The notes under the pieces were generated by a model, which saw nothing but the letters and a program-made list of their open reading frames with translations, was not told the DNA's origin and made no database searches. Below are positions 47,847-56,571 of a DNA stretch of 64,000 nt, piece by piece; the stretch's first letter is position 1; every line of letters starts with the position of its first letter. The DNA comes from [Clostridium] saccharolyticum WM1 (lineage in GTDB: Bacteria; Bacillota; Clostridia; Lachnospirales; Lachnospiraceae), in the NCBI RefSeq assembly GCF_000144625.1, contig NC_014376.1, positions 4,302,501 to 4,366,500 on the forward strand. Reading direction: 5' to 3'. The position numbers were made by a program, and so were the translations under genes.

Positions 47847-48445
47847 GTTTTTCCTCCATATTCCAGACATATCATCTGCGATAAGCGGTTAATGACCGGG
47901 TTTAAGTTTTCGCCTCCTGCTTCAGCCCCCAGCTCTCTTGTACTGCAGCGCAGACGGTGCAGAAGAAGGATTTCTTTCCCTTTTTCTGACTGTGCATGAA
48001 AACCTGTGATTTCAAAGCAATCCTCAAAGGGTTCCTGTAAGTTATCCTCATGAAATCCTGTGCAGGGTTTCCATCCGGTTTCCTCTTCCCTGCCCTCTTT
48101 TTTTAGGTTGGAAAGCATTCGTTCCAGATCAAATACCTGTTCTGCCAGAAGAACGTCCCGGCTTAACAGTTCAAGGCCCACTTCCAAAAACTGTGCCTGA
48201 AGCGTTTTCTTTCTTAAGAGGAAATGATCCCGGCAGATTTCTATTTCCTGTACCTCTTCTTTTTTTTCTGCAGGTTTTATACCTTTTGGCTTTGCCATCA
48301 TGGGATCGTCCGTTATGGGAATCTTCTTATCCACCAGAAACTGGCGGGCTCCTGGTGTCAGTCTGGTCCCTCCAGGAAGGTCATAGACGGTAAAGGGTTC
48401 TTTTTTCAATAAAATCCTCAAATCATCTTCCGTGATGAATTTCAT
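47828..48445 (-). CDS. EutT-like protein, probably not a cobalamin enzyme
   Basis: The 205-residue protein starts MKFITEDDLRILLKKEPFTV and has LPGGTRLTPGARQFLVDKKI, matching the N-terminal region of EutT-type corrinoid adenosyltransferases. The middle (FLLRKKTLQAQFLEVGLELL) and end (INRLSQMICLEYG) also fit that fold loosely. The glycyl-radical pathway needs no B12, so this relative may have been recruited as a structural or assembly factor. The gene start overlaps the ADH stop (TAATG). Confidence 0.7.
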   Translation of the reverse strand: MKFITEDDLRILLKKEPFTVYDLPGGTRLTPGARQFLVDKKIPITDDPMMAKPKGIKPAEKKEEVQEIEICRDHFLLRKKTLQAQFLEVGLELLSRDVLLAEQVFDLERMLSNLKKEGREEETGWKPCTGFHEDNLQEPFEDCFEITGFHAQSEKGKEILLLHRLRCSTRELGAEAGGENLNPVINRLSQMICLEYGGKTCQRKK

Positions 48446-49581
48446 TAATAGCCCCCCTTACACAGTTTCCGGTAAATGGCTTCAATCTCTTCTGCCGCAG
48501 GCACTCTTGGGTTGGTTAATGTACAGTTGTCAGCCAGGGCTTTTTTCGCCATATCCCCAACGGCCTGCTCAAATTCGTTTCTGTCAACGTTTAATTCCGT
48601 AATCTGCTGAGGTATTTTGATCTTGTTCATCAGATTCTTAATGTGACGCACCAGGCCGTGTACCGTGGCCTTATCTGTTCCGGCCGCGATTCCAAGCATA
48701 TTGGCGATTGCCACATACCTGGCGCAGGCGTTCTGTTCACTCCCGTCTTCCAGTCCGGCATTGTAGCTGATGACATGGGGAAGCAGGATGGCATTGCTTC
48801 TTCCGTGAGGAATGTGGAACCGTGCGCCAAGAGCATGGGCCATGCTGTGGCAAAGCCCTAAGGAAGCTCCGTTAAAGGCAACTCCGGCCAGACAGGATGC
48901 ATTGTGCATGTGAGTTCTGGCTTCCATGTCGCTTCCGTCCTCCACGGTACGTGACAGGTAGTTCCACACCAGCCTTACCGCCTTTTCCCCGCAGGCATCG
49001 GTAAAATCACCTGCATTGGTAGAAACATAGGCCTCCAGGGCATGAGTCAGAACATCCATTCCCGTATCCGCTGTAATATGAGGCGGAACCGACACCGTAA
49101 ACCGGGGATCAAGGAACGCCGCATCCGGCACCATGCTGTCAGATCGCAGAGGATATTTTGCCTGGGCCTGGGGATCGGAGATCACGGAAAAACTGGTCAC
49201 TTCACTTCCGGTACCACTGGTTGTGGGAACTGCGATCAAAAATAGCTTTCCATTTCCCATCTGGCTGTAAATATGGCTTGCCGCCTTGGCCGTATCAATG
49301 GCAGAACCGCCGCCAAAGGCGATGATTGCATCCGGGCCAAAACACTTCATTCCGCCGATGGCCTTTGAGACCACTTCAATGGTCGGATCCGGCACTACAT
49401 CAGAAAACACTTCATAGCTGCTCCCCTTTTCCTTCAAAAGCTCTGTGATCATGTCCACCTTACCGGACTGGGCCATAAAGGGGTCACAGATAATATAAGC
49501 CTTGGTCACAGGAAGTTCCTTCATTTTATCCAGACAGGATGATCCCATATATATCTTTGTATTCATTACAAATTGCTCCAC
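48445..49581 (-). CDS. Iron-containing alcohol dehydrogenase
   Basis: The 378-residue enzyme would reduce acetaldehyde to ethanol and regenerate NAD+ inside the compartment. It has the NAD motif IIAFGGGSAIDTAKAASHI near 85 and the iron-binding region GLCHSMAHALGARFHIPHG near 262 with DVLTHALEAYV upstream. It resembles EutG/PduQ. I start at GTG 49581, 9 nt after a strong AGGAGGG; an ATG reading at 49629 enters the upstream tandem repeat. Confidence 0.94.
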   Translation of the reverse strand: MEQFVMNTKIYMGSSCLDKMKELPVTKAYIICDPFMAQSGKVDMITELLKEKGSSYEVFSDVVPDPTIEVVSKAIGGMKCFGPDAIIAFGGGSAIDTAKAASHIYSQMGNGKLFLIAVPTTSGTGSEVTSFSVISDPQAQAKYPLRSDSMVPDAAFLDPRFTVSVPPHITADTGMDVLTHALEAYVSTNAGDFTDACGEKAVRLVWNYLSRTVEDGSDMEARTHMHNASCLAGVAFNGASLGLCHSMAHALGARFHIPHGRSNAILLPHVISYNAGLEDGSEQNACARYVAIANMLGIAAGTDKATVHGLVRHIKNLMNKIKIPQQITELNVDRNEFEQAVGDMAKKALADNCTLTNPRVPAAEEIEAIYRKLCKGGY

Positions 49582-49596
49582 GTTACATTTCCCTCC

Positions 49597-49702
49597 TTTC
49601 CTCTTATTTTGCCCATGCTTTTTGGGCATAAAGGTATACCCGCAGGGTGTTTCCTCTTATTTTGCCCATGCTTTTTGGGCATAAAGGTATACCCGCAGGG
49701 TG
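49597..49702. repeat. 53-bp tandem repeat, two copies
   Basis: The unit TTTCCTCTTATTTTGCCCAT...GCAGGGTG is repeated exactly (49597-49649 and 49650-49702) and a third partial copy starts at 49703. Each unit contains the inverted repeat TGCCCA/TGGGCA and the motif GGTATACCCGCAGGG. It lies between the GTPase and ADH genes of the cut operon. Confidence 0.92.
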
Positions 49703-49709
49703 TTTCCTT

Positions 49710-50141
49710 TTATTTTAATTCTTCCAATAATTCAAGAATTCCGGTCCCTTCAGACAGATTAATATGGTAATAAGGCTCCTTTGCCCCGGTTTTTTTCAGC
49801 TGACGGATACACCAGCCATCATGTTCCGGTTTTTCTCCGTTTCCCGTAATCACGCCGATCACCGGGACCCGGAAGACTTTTGCAAATCCAGGAGGATAAC
49901 TTTCCCGGCATGATGACTGGTCTACCAGCATCAGCACATGAGAGGCATCCTGTGCCGCCGCTATAATATGCTTGTGCATCCAGGGACTCTCTAAATAAAC
50001 CCCCGGCACATCCAGAGTTTTTTCCCCATATACCATGTTCTGGGTTCTTCTGGCCGGACCGGCGAGACCGTTTATAACGTTGGCCAGGGAGGTTTTCCCG
50101 CTGCCGCCGGGACCGATGATCATGATCCGCTTTTTTCTCAT
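49710..50141 (-). CDS. eutP: EutP/PduV-type small GTPase
   Basis: The 143-residue protein has the P-loop GPGGSGKTSLANVI at residues 10-23 and a DVPGVYLE switch-II motif, but a poorly conserved NKxD region (VITGNGEKPEHDG). EutP/PduV proteins are linked with positioning or acetate-kinase-like chemistry of compartments. It overlaps the EutS gene stop (ATGA). Confidence 0.9.
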   Translation of the reverse strand: MRKKRIMIIGPGGSGKTSLANVINGLAGPARRTQNMVYGEKTLDVPGVYLESPWMHKHIIAAAQDASHVLMLVDQSSCRESYPPGFAKVFRVPVIGVITGNGEKPEHDGWCIRQLKKTGAKEPYYHINLSEGTGILELLEELK

Positions 50142-50476
50142 GTTTTTGTTACCGGGGGCACCATATAACCCAGCCCCCGCTTTAAGGTATCACATACCGC
50201 TGACAAGGCAGTTTCCACGCTGTCCACATCCCCTGTGATGATCACAGAGCCTGTAAAACGGTCTAAAAAACCGATTTCCACGTCTGCCGCCTTTGCCGCA
50301 ATATCCGCTGCAAGGATGGAGGTCTCAAACGGGGACAGAGTGAGAATTCCGATGGCTCCCATTTTATCGATGCCAAGGCATTCATACACCTCCGGTATGG
50401 GAGATGCGATCACGTGGGCGATGGTCACCTGCTTGCCCGGGACGGATTCCTCTATGACACGCTGCGTCTCAATCAT
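50138..50476 (-). CDS. eutS: EutS/PduU-type circularly permuted shell protein
   Basis: The 112-residue BMC-H variant starts with VIEESVPGKQVTIAHVIASP, the beta-barrel-forming segment typical of EutS/PduU, then the permuted BMC domain GAIGILTLSPFETSILAADIA and FLDRFTGSVIITGDVDSVE. The barrel usually closes the pore. It lies between cutD and the GTPase. Confidence 0.93.
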   Translation of the reverse strand: MIETQRVIEESVPGKQVTIAHVIASPIPEVYECLGIDKMGAIGILTLSPFETSILAADIAAKAADVEIGFLDRFTGSVIITGDVDSVETALSAVCDTLKRGLGYMVPPVTKT

Positions 50477-50492
50477 GGCCTCTTCCCCTTTC

Positions 50493-51446
50493 TCAGTGCT
50501 TCACCACAGTGACCGGGAACTGATAATCCTTCATCCACCCTTCAATCCGGTCTAAATCCTCCATGCTTAAGCTTGGATCACCTTCAATGGGGTATTTCAT
50601 ATCAAGCTGATTGTATTTGTTCACGCCCAGCTTATGGTACGGAAGTAAGTCAATTCCCTTAAAGTTCTTATAATCACGGAAGGGCATCAGGAATTTAATG
50701 ACCTCATCGATCTCTTCCCGGCTGTCATTGATCCCCTTCAGCATAGGCATGCGGACCTTCACATTGAAACGGCGGTGAAGCAGTTCCTTTAAGTTGGTAA
50801 GAATCTGCTCATTGTTCACGCCCACCAGTTCATTGTGGCGGACGGGGTCCATATGCTTGATATCAAACAGAAATAAGTCCACATACTCCCCAATTCTTAA
50901 AATGGTTTCCGTATTGGTATAACCGCAGGTCTCAATCGCTGTATTGATTCCTTCTTTCTTGCAGGCCATTAACAGATTTAAAGCTGCTTCCGGCTGGGCG
51001 GTCACTTCACCCCCGCCAAGAGTCACGCCGCCGCCTGAAATGTCATAAAAGGCAGCATCCTCTTCCACAATTTTAAGCAGTTCTGAAATGGTCTTAACTT
51101 CTCCGGCAATGGTCAGCGCTGCATTGGGGCAGACATTCTTGCACTTCATGCATCCGATGCAGTCCTTTTCCCGCTGGATTTCATGTTTTCCCGTCACTTT
51201 GGATATCACATGGATTCCTACGGGGCACACATCGGCGCACGCCCCGCAGCTTACACAGGAATTCTGCTTATACATCACCTGGAATTTCCGTACCATTCCT
51301 TCTGGATTGGAGCACCATTTACACCGGAGGGGACAGCCTTTAAAGAATACCAGGGTTCTGATTCCCGGCCCGTCATACATGTTGTACTTCTGCACGTTAA
51401 AGATAAACGCTTTCCGTTCGATCTCTCCTGTAGTTCCATGGTCCAT
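50493..51446 (-). CDS. cutD: Choline TMA-lyase activating enzyme
   Basis: The 317-residue radical-SAM enzyme generates the glycyl radical on CutC. The SAM cluster cysteines are Cys38, Cys42 and Cys45 in GCPLRCKWCSNPEG. Two ferredoxin-type [4Fe-4S] motifs follow: Cys64/67/70/74 (CVSCGACADVC) and Cys96/99/102/106 (CIGCMKCKNVC). This is the standard layout of glycyl-radical activases. It lies 22 bp downstream of cutC. Confidence 0.97.
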   Translation of the reverse strand: MDHGTTGEIERKAFIFNVQKYNMYDGPGIRTLVFFKGCPLRCKWCSNPEGMVRKFQVMYKQNSCVSCGACADVCPVGIHVISKVTGKHEIQREKDCIGCMKCKNVCPNAALTIAGEVKTISELLKIVEEDAAFYDISGGGVTLGGGEVTAQPEAALNLLMACKKEGINTAIETCGYTNTETILRIGEYVDLFLFDIKHMDPVRHNELVGVNNEQILTNLKELLHRRFNVKVRMPMLKGINDSREEIDEVIKFLMPFRDYKNFKGIDLLPYHKLGVNKYNQLDMKYPIEGDPSLSMEDLDRIEGWMKDYQFPVTVVKH

Positions 51447-51468
51447 TGTGATTGTTCTCCGTTTTCTT

Positions 51469-54012
51469 TTAGAAATGTGTCAGCATGGTTCTGCTTATGA
51501 TCTCATCCTGTACATCCTTGCATAACTCGACAAAGAATGCACTATAGCCGGCTACACGGACGATTAAGTCGCGGTACAGCTCCGGATGCTTCTGGGCCTC
51601 AACTAAGGTATCGTTGTCCAGATAGTTAAACTGCATCTCGCCGTTTCCAAACATACAGGCCGTACGAAGGAGGGTGATCAGGCTTTCTTCCCCTTCCGGA
51701 GTATCTAAAAGTCCTGCCATGATCTTAAAGTTATGAACCATACCAATGTTCATGCTGTCATTGGACATCTTGGATACGGACTTGATGATTGCAGTAGGAC
51801 CCTTGAAATCTGCACCCTGGGTCGGGCTGATTCCGTCGGAAAGAGGCAGCCATGCGTTACGGCCGTTGGCAGAGGCGCCTGTCATCTGTCCGAATGGAGT
51901 GTTATTGGAAATGGATAAGGTACCATGGCTTAATACAGAGTATAAGGTTTTATATTTCCTGTGTTCATGCTCTGTAAAGTCAACCAGGTCAGCAGCAATT
52001 AAATCTGCATAATCATCATCATTTCCGTATTTCGGAGCATTGAGGCAATCGGTGCGGATCTGGTCATATCCCACAAAGTCAGCCTTTAAAGCCTGGTTTA
52101 ACTGCTCCAGTGTATATTTTTTCTCTTCGAATACAAGCTTCTTGATGGCTGCCATGGAGTCTGCATAGGTAGCAAGACCAGACCATACCACACCAGGTCC
52201 GAAGTTGTACATGGCGCCGCCTGCAGATACATCCTTTGCCTTTTCCATACAGCCTTCGTACATAATGGACATGAGCGGCTTTGGAGCTAAGTCTCTGTGA
52301 ACCCGCTGGGAAATTACGGTGGCAACATCGGTCCACTTTGTAATGTATTTGATCTCTTCTTTTACGGCAGCTTCAAACTCTTCATAAGTTTTGAAATTGC
52401 TTAAGTCACCCATATCCGGGCAAACCTGCTTGCCATACCATAAAGGAGCGCCGTGGTTTAAAACAAGCTCGATGCAGATGGGCCACTGGGTATAAGCAGT
52501 GGAGGTCCACTGATACAGTCGGCCGGACTTCTGAGGCTCTACGCAGCCCATGAGGCAGTAATCACGTGCATCTTCAATGGATACGCCTTTTGCAAGCATC
52601 ATCTTGATGTGGGCGTCGTCAAAATGGCAAGCCGGGAATCCCATACCGGAACGAACCACATCCACGATCTTTTTCATGTACTTTTTCGGGGACTTGTTGT
52701 GGATACGGCATGCAAGAGACGGCTGGTAAATCTTTACATGACGGACGGCATCCATAAGCAAGTAAGTTAAATCATTGGTGGCATCATGTCCGCTGCGGGT
52801 CACACCGCCTACGCACATGTTTACGAACGGCTGGTAGCCTGCAAAGAATTTGGAACCGCCTTCGCTGGTGATCCACATCATCTCAGACATTTTGATCAGC
52901 ATGCAGCCGGCAAGCTCAAATGCCTGGTAATCATTCATCCGGCCGGATTCGATATCGTCTTTGTAGAATGGATACATATACTGATCCACACGTCCGATGG
53001 ACATACCGGTCTGGTTCTCTTCCACTACAAGGAGGGATTCAATGGTCCATACGGCCTGGATCGCTTCCCAGAAGGTTCTGGGCTTGTGAGCAGGAACGTA
53101 AGCATTTACTTCTGAGATCTTTAACAGCTCTTCCTTACGCTTTGGATTGGTTTCCTTTGCCGCAAGCTCCGCTGCATACTCAGAAAGCCTTTTTGCATAG
53201 ATCATAACGCCTTCTGTGGTATCGATAATGGATTTGTAAAAATAAATCTTTTCAATATCATCCGGATTCTCATAATCCAGTTCTTTTAAATGATCCTTGG
53301 CTTCCTGCTGAATGTCCAGCATGCCCTTCTTCATAAGAATCACATCATAGCCCGGGTTGGAGTCACCGCCGCCGTTGATGGCATGGTAGGAGCAGTCAGA
53401 TACAAAGGATTCCCCGGATAATTCCCATACCCCGGCTTCCCGGTACTGGTCCTCACAATATTCATCAACCGATTTTCCTGCCCAGTATGGGAACAGCTCT
53501 TCTTTCATGATTTTCTTGTCTTCTTCGGAAATATAGAACGGATCCTGAGGACGGGTTCCGATGGTATCGATTTCATCTACCATCCATCTCCAGGCGATAT
53601 CCGGGGAGAATGCACCTGCACGGGGAGCGCCGCAGGGTGCGCCTACGATAAGCTCGTTGTCCTGAATGACCAGGGGTGCTGTTTCACAGCAGTAACGGAA
53701 GCATTTTGCACGAAGCATGATCTTAGGCATACCAGGATTTTCTTTTGCGATCTTGGTAATGGCCCGCGCGCGGTAGGTTGTAATGGATGGCTTATGGGTT
53801 AAGTAATTATCTTTTAATTTCTGAAGTCTTGGAGTGATCCCTTCCGGTACCTCTGTACCTCCCTCACAGCATGCTGCAGCCTGAGATGAAGACTCTTTTT
53901 TGTTGATTTCATCGGAAACAGTTTCAAACATTTTCATCAGGGAAGCTCTTTCTTCCGGTGTCATGTTCTTCGTTGCTTCCACAAATTTATTTGAAAATTC
54001 ACGAATATCCAA
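51469..54012 (-). CDS. cutC: Choline trimethylamine-lyase, glycyl radical enzyme
   Basis: The enzyme cleaves choline to trimethylamine and acetaldehyde by radical chemistry. With the start at TTG 54012 (SD GAGAGGG) it has 847 residues. The catalytic Cys490 and Glu492 are in [11 protein letters not shown], Thr503 and Tyr507 in WTSTAYTQW, Tyr209 and Asp217 in [13 protein letters not shown], and the radical Gly822 in [12 protein letters not shown]. Each is one higher than the numbers I recall for Desulfovibrio alaskensis CutC (Cys489, Glu491, Thr502, Tyr506, Tyr208, Asp216, Gly821), which identifies choline specificity. The first 50 residues form a helix-rich extension likely used for encapsulation. 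Confidence 0.97.
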   Translation of the reverse strand: MDIREFSNKFVEATKNMTPEERASLMKMFETVSDEINKKESSSQAAACCEGGTEVPEGITPRLQKLKDNYLTHKPSITTYRARAITKIAKENPGMPKIMLRAKCFRYCCETAPLVIQDNELIVGAPCGAPRAGAFSPDIAWRWMVDEIDTIGTRPQDPFYISEEDKKIMKEELFPYWAGKSVDEYCEDQYREAGVWELSGESFVSDCSYHAINGGGDSNPGYDVILMKKGMLDIQQEAKDHLKELDYENPDDIEKIYFYKSIIDTTEGVMIYAKRLSEYAAELAAKETNPKRKEELLKISEVNAYVPAHKPRTFWEAIQAVWTIESLLVVEENQTGMSIGRVDQYMYPFYKDDIESGRMNDYQAFELAGCMLIKMSEMMWITSEGGSKFFAGYQPFVNMCVGGVTRSGHDATNDLTYLLMDAVRHVKIYQPSLACRIHNKSPKKYMKKIVDVVRSGMGFPACHFDDAHIKMMLAKGVSIEDARDYCLMGCVEPQKSGRLYQWTSTAYTQWPICIELVLNHGAPLWYGKQVCPDMGDLSNFKTYEEFEAAVKEEIKYITKWTDVATVISQRVHRDLAPKPLMSIMYEGCMEKAKDVSAGGAMYNFGPGVVWSGLATYADSMAAIKKLVFEEKKYTLEQLNQALKADFVGYDQIRTDCLNAPKYGNDDDYADLIAADLVDFTEHEHRKYKTLYSVLSHGTLSISNNTPFGQMTGASANGRNAWLPLSDGISPTQGADFKGPTAIIKSVSKMSNDSMNIGMVHNFKIMAGLLDTPEGEESLITLLRTACMFGNGEMQFNYLDNDTLVEAQKHPELYRDLIVRVAGYSAFFVELCKDVQDEIISRTMLTHF

Positions 54013-54048
54013 TCTGATTTCCCTCTCTTTCAATTATTTGCCGCCTAA

Positions 54049-54120
54049 TGAATCAAGGGGATATGCTTGCATATCCAGTTGATTCACAAAATCTAGGTTG
54101 AAAGACGCATTTCTTTCAAC
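54049..54120 (-). repeat. Two tandem hairpins between ALDH2 and cutC
   Basis: The first is TGAATCAA..GGATATGC and GCATATCC..TTGATTCA (54049-54086): two 8-bp stems interrupted by a 2x2 internal loop. The second is GTTGAAAGA and TCTTTCAAC (54097-54120), a 9-bp stem with a 6-base loop that overlaps the ALDH stop codon. No T run follows either, so processing or mRNA protection is likelier than termination. Confidence 0.8.
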
Positions 54121-55612
54121 ACTTATCATCCAGCTCTTTGGATAAGACTTCCAAAATCTGTTTCAGGAGCGTTTTGGCATCTTCGCAGTGTCCCTTCGGA
54201 TCCGGGGCTTTCCCATATCCGCCCGAAGCTTTCTCTGCTGCCCCAAGGAACTCTCTGGCTCCCCGGACGCCATATCCCACGTTCCGTATGTAAATAAAGT
54301 TCATGGGGGAAACGTTATCTGCCGTAATTCCGGCGCCGGCCGTAATGCTCCCTAAGGTCATGGCCGGAAACAGGTTGGTGGTAGCTCCCATGCTGCCCAA
54401 AGTGGCAGGGGTATTAACAAGAACTCTGCCCACCGGCTTCTTTAAGGCAAACTGGCGTATGACTTCTTCATCCCTGGAATGGATCACCAGGGTATGTCCA
54501 TGGCTTTCATTTACCAGAAGGCTCATGCATTTTTCACAGGCGTGCATCCAGTCATTTTCGATGTAATAAGCCAAAACGGGACACAAAAGCTCTTTTGCAA
54601 AGGGATTCTTCTCAGAAATATACTTCTGCTCAGAAACCAGCACAGTCGTTGTCCCAGGCACTGAAAATCCTGCCCGGTCCGCAAGCTCTGCTGCCGGTCT
54701 TCCCATAATCTCCGTATCCGCCTTCCCGCTTTCCAGGCAGAGGAGTTCCATCAGCTTTTTCTCCTCTTCCCCATTCATAAAATAGGCGCCGTTCTTAAGC
54801 ATCTCGGCTTTTACTTCTGCTGCAATGAGGCTATCCACTACCATATACTGTTCGGCCCCAGACACGATTCCGCAATCAAAGGTGCGGCTGGCAATGATAT
54901 CCTCTACTGCCTGTCTTACATCGGCAGTCCGTTCCACAAAGACCGGTCCGTTTCCTGTACCGCCGTAAATATAAGGTTTTCCGCTTTCTGCTGCCTCCCG
55001 GTTCAGCTCAGGAACTCCGGTGTTGACCACCATAGCGGCTGCCGGGTGACGGATCAGCTCCAGGGTTCCTGCCTTTGTCACTGTCTTTAAATATCCGATG
55101 GCTCCTTCCGGAAGACCGCAGGATTTTCCTTCTTCCATAAGCCGTTCAAGGAGCCTGCCAGTTACCTTCGCCGCCCTTTCATGAGGCGCGATCACGATGG
55201 GATTGCCGGATTTGACGGCAAGCAGCACGTTATAAATTGCGGTGGAAACCGGGCTGACTGCCGGAGTCAGGGCAGCAATCACCCCCACAGGAACGCCCAC
55301 CTTCATGGTCTTTGACCGGGAGTCTTCTTCCAGGATTCCGATGCACCTCATATCCTTTAACCGTTTTAGCAGGAAATTGCAGATAAAGGTGTTTTTCACG
55401 TACTTATCCTGGTAACGTCCATATCCGGTTTCTTCTGCGGACATGACTGCCAGCTCCTCTGCCATTCCCTTTGCCGCTGCCGCAAGGGTGCAGGTAATGG
55501 AATCAAGCGTTTTCTGTGGAAAGGTAAGCATGGTCTTTCTGGCTTCCCGTGCACCTTCCATTAAAATCCTTGCCTCCTGGATAGAGAGCAGGTCTTTATC
55601 TACAAAACTCAT
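54116..55612 (-). CDS. ALDH-family paralogue lacking the catalytic cysteine
   Basis: The 498-residue protein is homologous over its full length to the acylating ALDH at 43447, with DLLSIQEARILMEGAREARK as a similar N-terminal helix and GGTGNGPVFVERTADVRQ before the active site. The residue aligned with Cys251 is Ser251 (FDCGIVSGAEQ against FDYGTICASEQ); the codon is TCT. A Cys four residues earlier in FDC is unlikely to substitute. It may be an inactive structural partner or have changed chemistry. I start at ATG 55612 with GGGAG upstream; the ATG at 55630 is an alternative. Confidence 0.93.
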   Translation of the reverse strand: MSFVDKDLLSIQEARILMEGAREARKTMLTFPQKTLDSITCTLAAAAKGMAEELAVMSAEETGYGRYQDKYVKNTFICNFLLKRLKDMRCIGILEEDSRSKTMKVGVPVGVIAALTPAVSPVSTAIYNVLLAVKSGNPIVIAPHERAAKVTGRLLERLMEEGKSCGLPEGAIGYLKTVTKAGTLELIRHPAAAMVVNTGVPELNREAAESGKPYIYGGTGNGPVFVERTADVRQAVEDIIASRTFDCGIVSGAEQYMVVDSLIAAEVKAEMLKNGAYFMNGEEEKKLMELLCLESGKADTEIMGRPAAELADRAGFSVPGTTTVLVSEQKYISEKNPFAKELLCPVLAYYIENDWMHACEKCMSLLVNESHGHTLVIHSRDEEVIRQFALKKPVGRVLVNTPATLGSMGATTNLFPAMTLGSITAGAGITADNVSPMNFIYIRNVGYGVRGAREFLGAAEKASGGYGKAPDPKGHCEDAKTLLKQILEVLSKELDDKC

Positions 55613-55642
55613 TTTTGATTCTCCCTTCATCCGGGATGCCTG

Positions 55643-55951
55643 CTATTCCTGTACAGGAGCAGTGATTAAGGCATAGCGTCTGATGATTTTTTCAAGATGG
55701 GGATGAGGTCTTGGAATGACAACGGAGCTGTAAACTTCCGTTCCCATATCCTTTACTGCCTTGATTCCGGCTTCCACTGCCGTCTTGCAGGCTCCTACGT
55801 CCCCCCTTACCAGAACAGAAATATAACCGGAAGCTACATTTTCATAACCCACCAGTTCCACATCTGCCGCTTTGCACATTGCATCAGCCGCTTCGAGAAC
55901 AAATACCAGACCAAATGTTTCTATCGCACCTATGGCTTCATATCTTTCCAT
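55643..55951 (-). CDS. BMC-H shell protein
   Basis: The 102-residue hexameric shell protein has AIGAIETFGLVFVLEAADAM, pore-region VGYENVASGYISVLVRGD and VVIPRPHPHLEKII. Its pore loop differs from the other BMC-H proteins here, so it may have a different selectivity. It lies 30 bp upstream of the ALDH2 start. Confidence 0.94.
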   Translation of the reverse strand: MERYEAIGAIETFGLVFVLEAADAMCKAADVELVGYENVASGYISVLVRGDVGACKTAVEAGIKAVKDMGTEVYSSVVIPRPHPHLEKIIRRYALITAPVQE

Positions 55952-55968
55952 ATCCTGTTTTCCTTTCT

Positions 55969-56265
55969 CTATGCGTCAATATCGTGCACGGACACAATGT
56001 CTCCGACCTCTTTGATCGGTCTGGGCATCACGTTCTTTGCGGTCATCTTGCCGATGGCTGCTGCTGCTTCTGCGCCTGCATCCACAGAGGAACGTACCGC
56101 TGCCACATCACCCTTTACCATGATGGTCACCAGGGTGGAACCTACGTTTTCATAGGAAATCAATTCTACATCCGCTGCCTTAAGCATTTTGTCTGCCGCT
56201 TCCAGTGCCGGAACCAGTCCGACTGTCTCTACAAGCCCTAACGCTTCATCTCCGTAATATCTCAC
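55969..56265 (-). CDS. BMC-H shell protein
   Basis: The 98-residue protein has EALGLVETVGLVPALEAADKM, ISYENVGSTLVTIMVKGD and NVMPRPIKEV. It is adjacent to the shell gene at 55643, 17 bp away, and probably co-assembles with it. Confidence 0.94.
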   Translation of the reverse strand: MRYYGDEALGLVETVGLVPALEAADKMLKAADVELISYENVGSTLVTIMVKGDVAAVRSSVDAGAEAAAAIGKMTAKNVMPRPIKEVGDIVSVHDIDA

Positions 56266-56285
56266 CGTTGTAAACCTCCACTTTT

Positions 56286-56567
56286 TTATTTGCGGTATTT
56301 CTTATCCACGTATTTGTCAACTGCGCTTCTTCCGTCATCGTTAATTTCATAACACATGCGCAGTTCCCCATTTTGGTCCAGATCATAGCCACATAAGCTG
56401 ACCATGCCGTTTGCTTCCAAAGACATGACATGATCCAGATAACGATCCTTGGTAAACTGCCGTTCTTTGCCGTAAAGGGGCTTTAAAGCCTCCATGATCT
56501 GGCTGATATCCGCATTTTTCACCCCGTATAAATAATTTAAGACTGCTGTTCTTGCAGGTAATAGCAT
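56286..56567 (-). CDS. Small winged-helix-like protein of the cut operon
   Basis: The 93-residue protein (MLLPARTAVLNYLYGVKNAD, then IMEALKPLYGKERQFTKDRYLDHVMSLEANG split at this point, and CYEINDDGRSAVDKYVDKKY) has the helix-helix-helix-wing spacing of small PadR- or MarR-like domains. I do not recognise a named family. Its place among shell and transporter genes suggests a conserved accessory role; it could bind DNA or another operon protein. Confidence 0.65.
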   Translation of the reverse strand: MLLPARTAVLNYLYGVKNADISQIMEALKPLYGKERQFTKDRYLDHVMSLEANGMVSLCGYDLDQNGELRMCYEINDDGRSAVDKYVDKKYRK

Positions 56568-56571
56568 TTCT

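Noticed and set aside
49597..49709. CRISPR-like array
   Set aside because: Two adjoining identical units without unique spacers form a tandem repeat, not a repeat-spacer array, and no cas gene is present.
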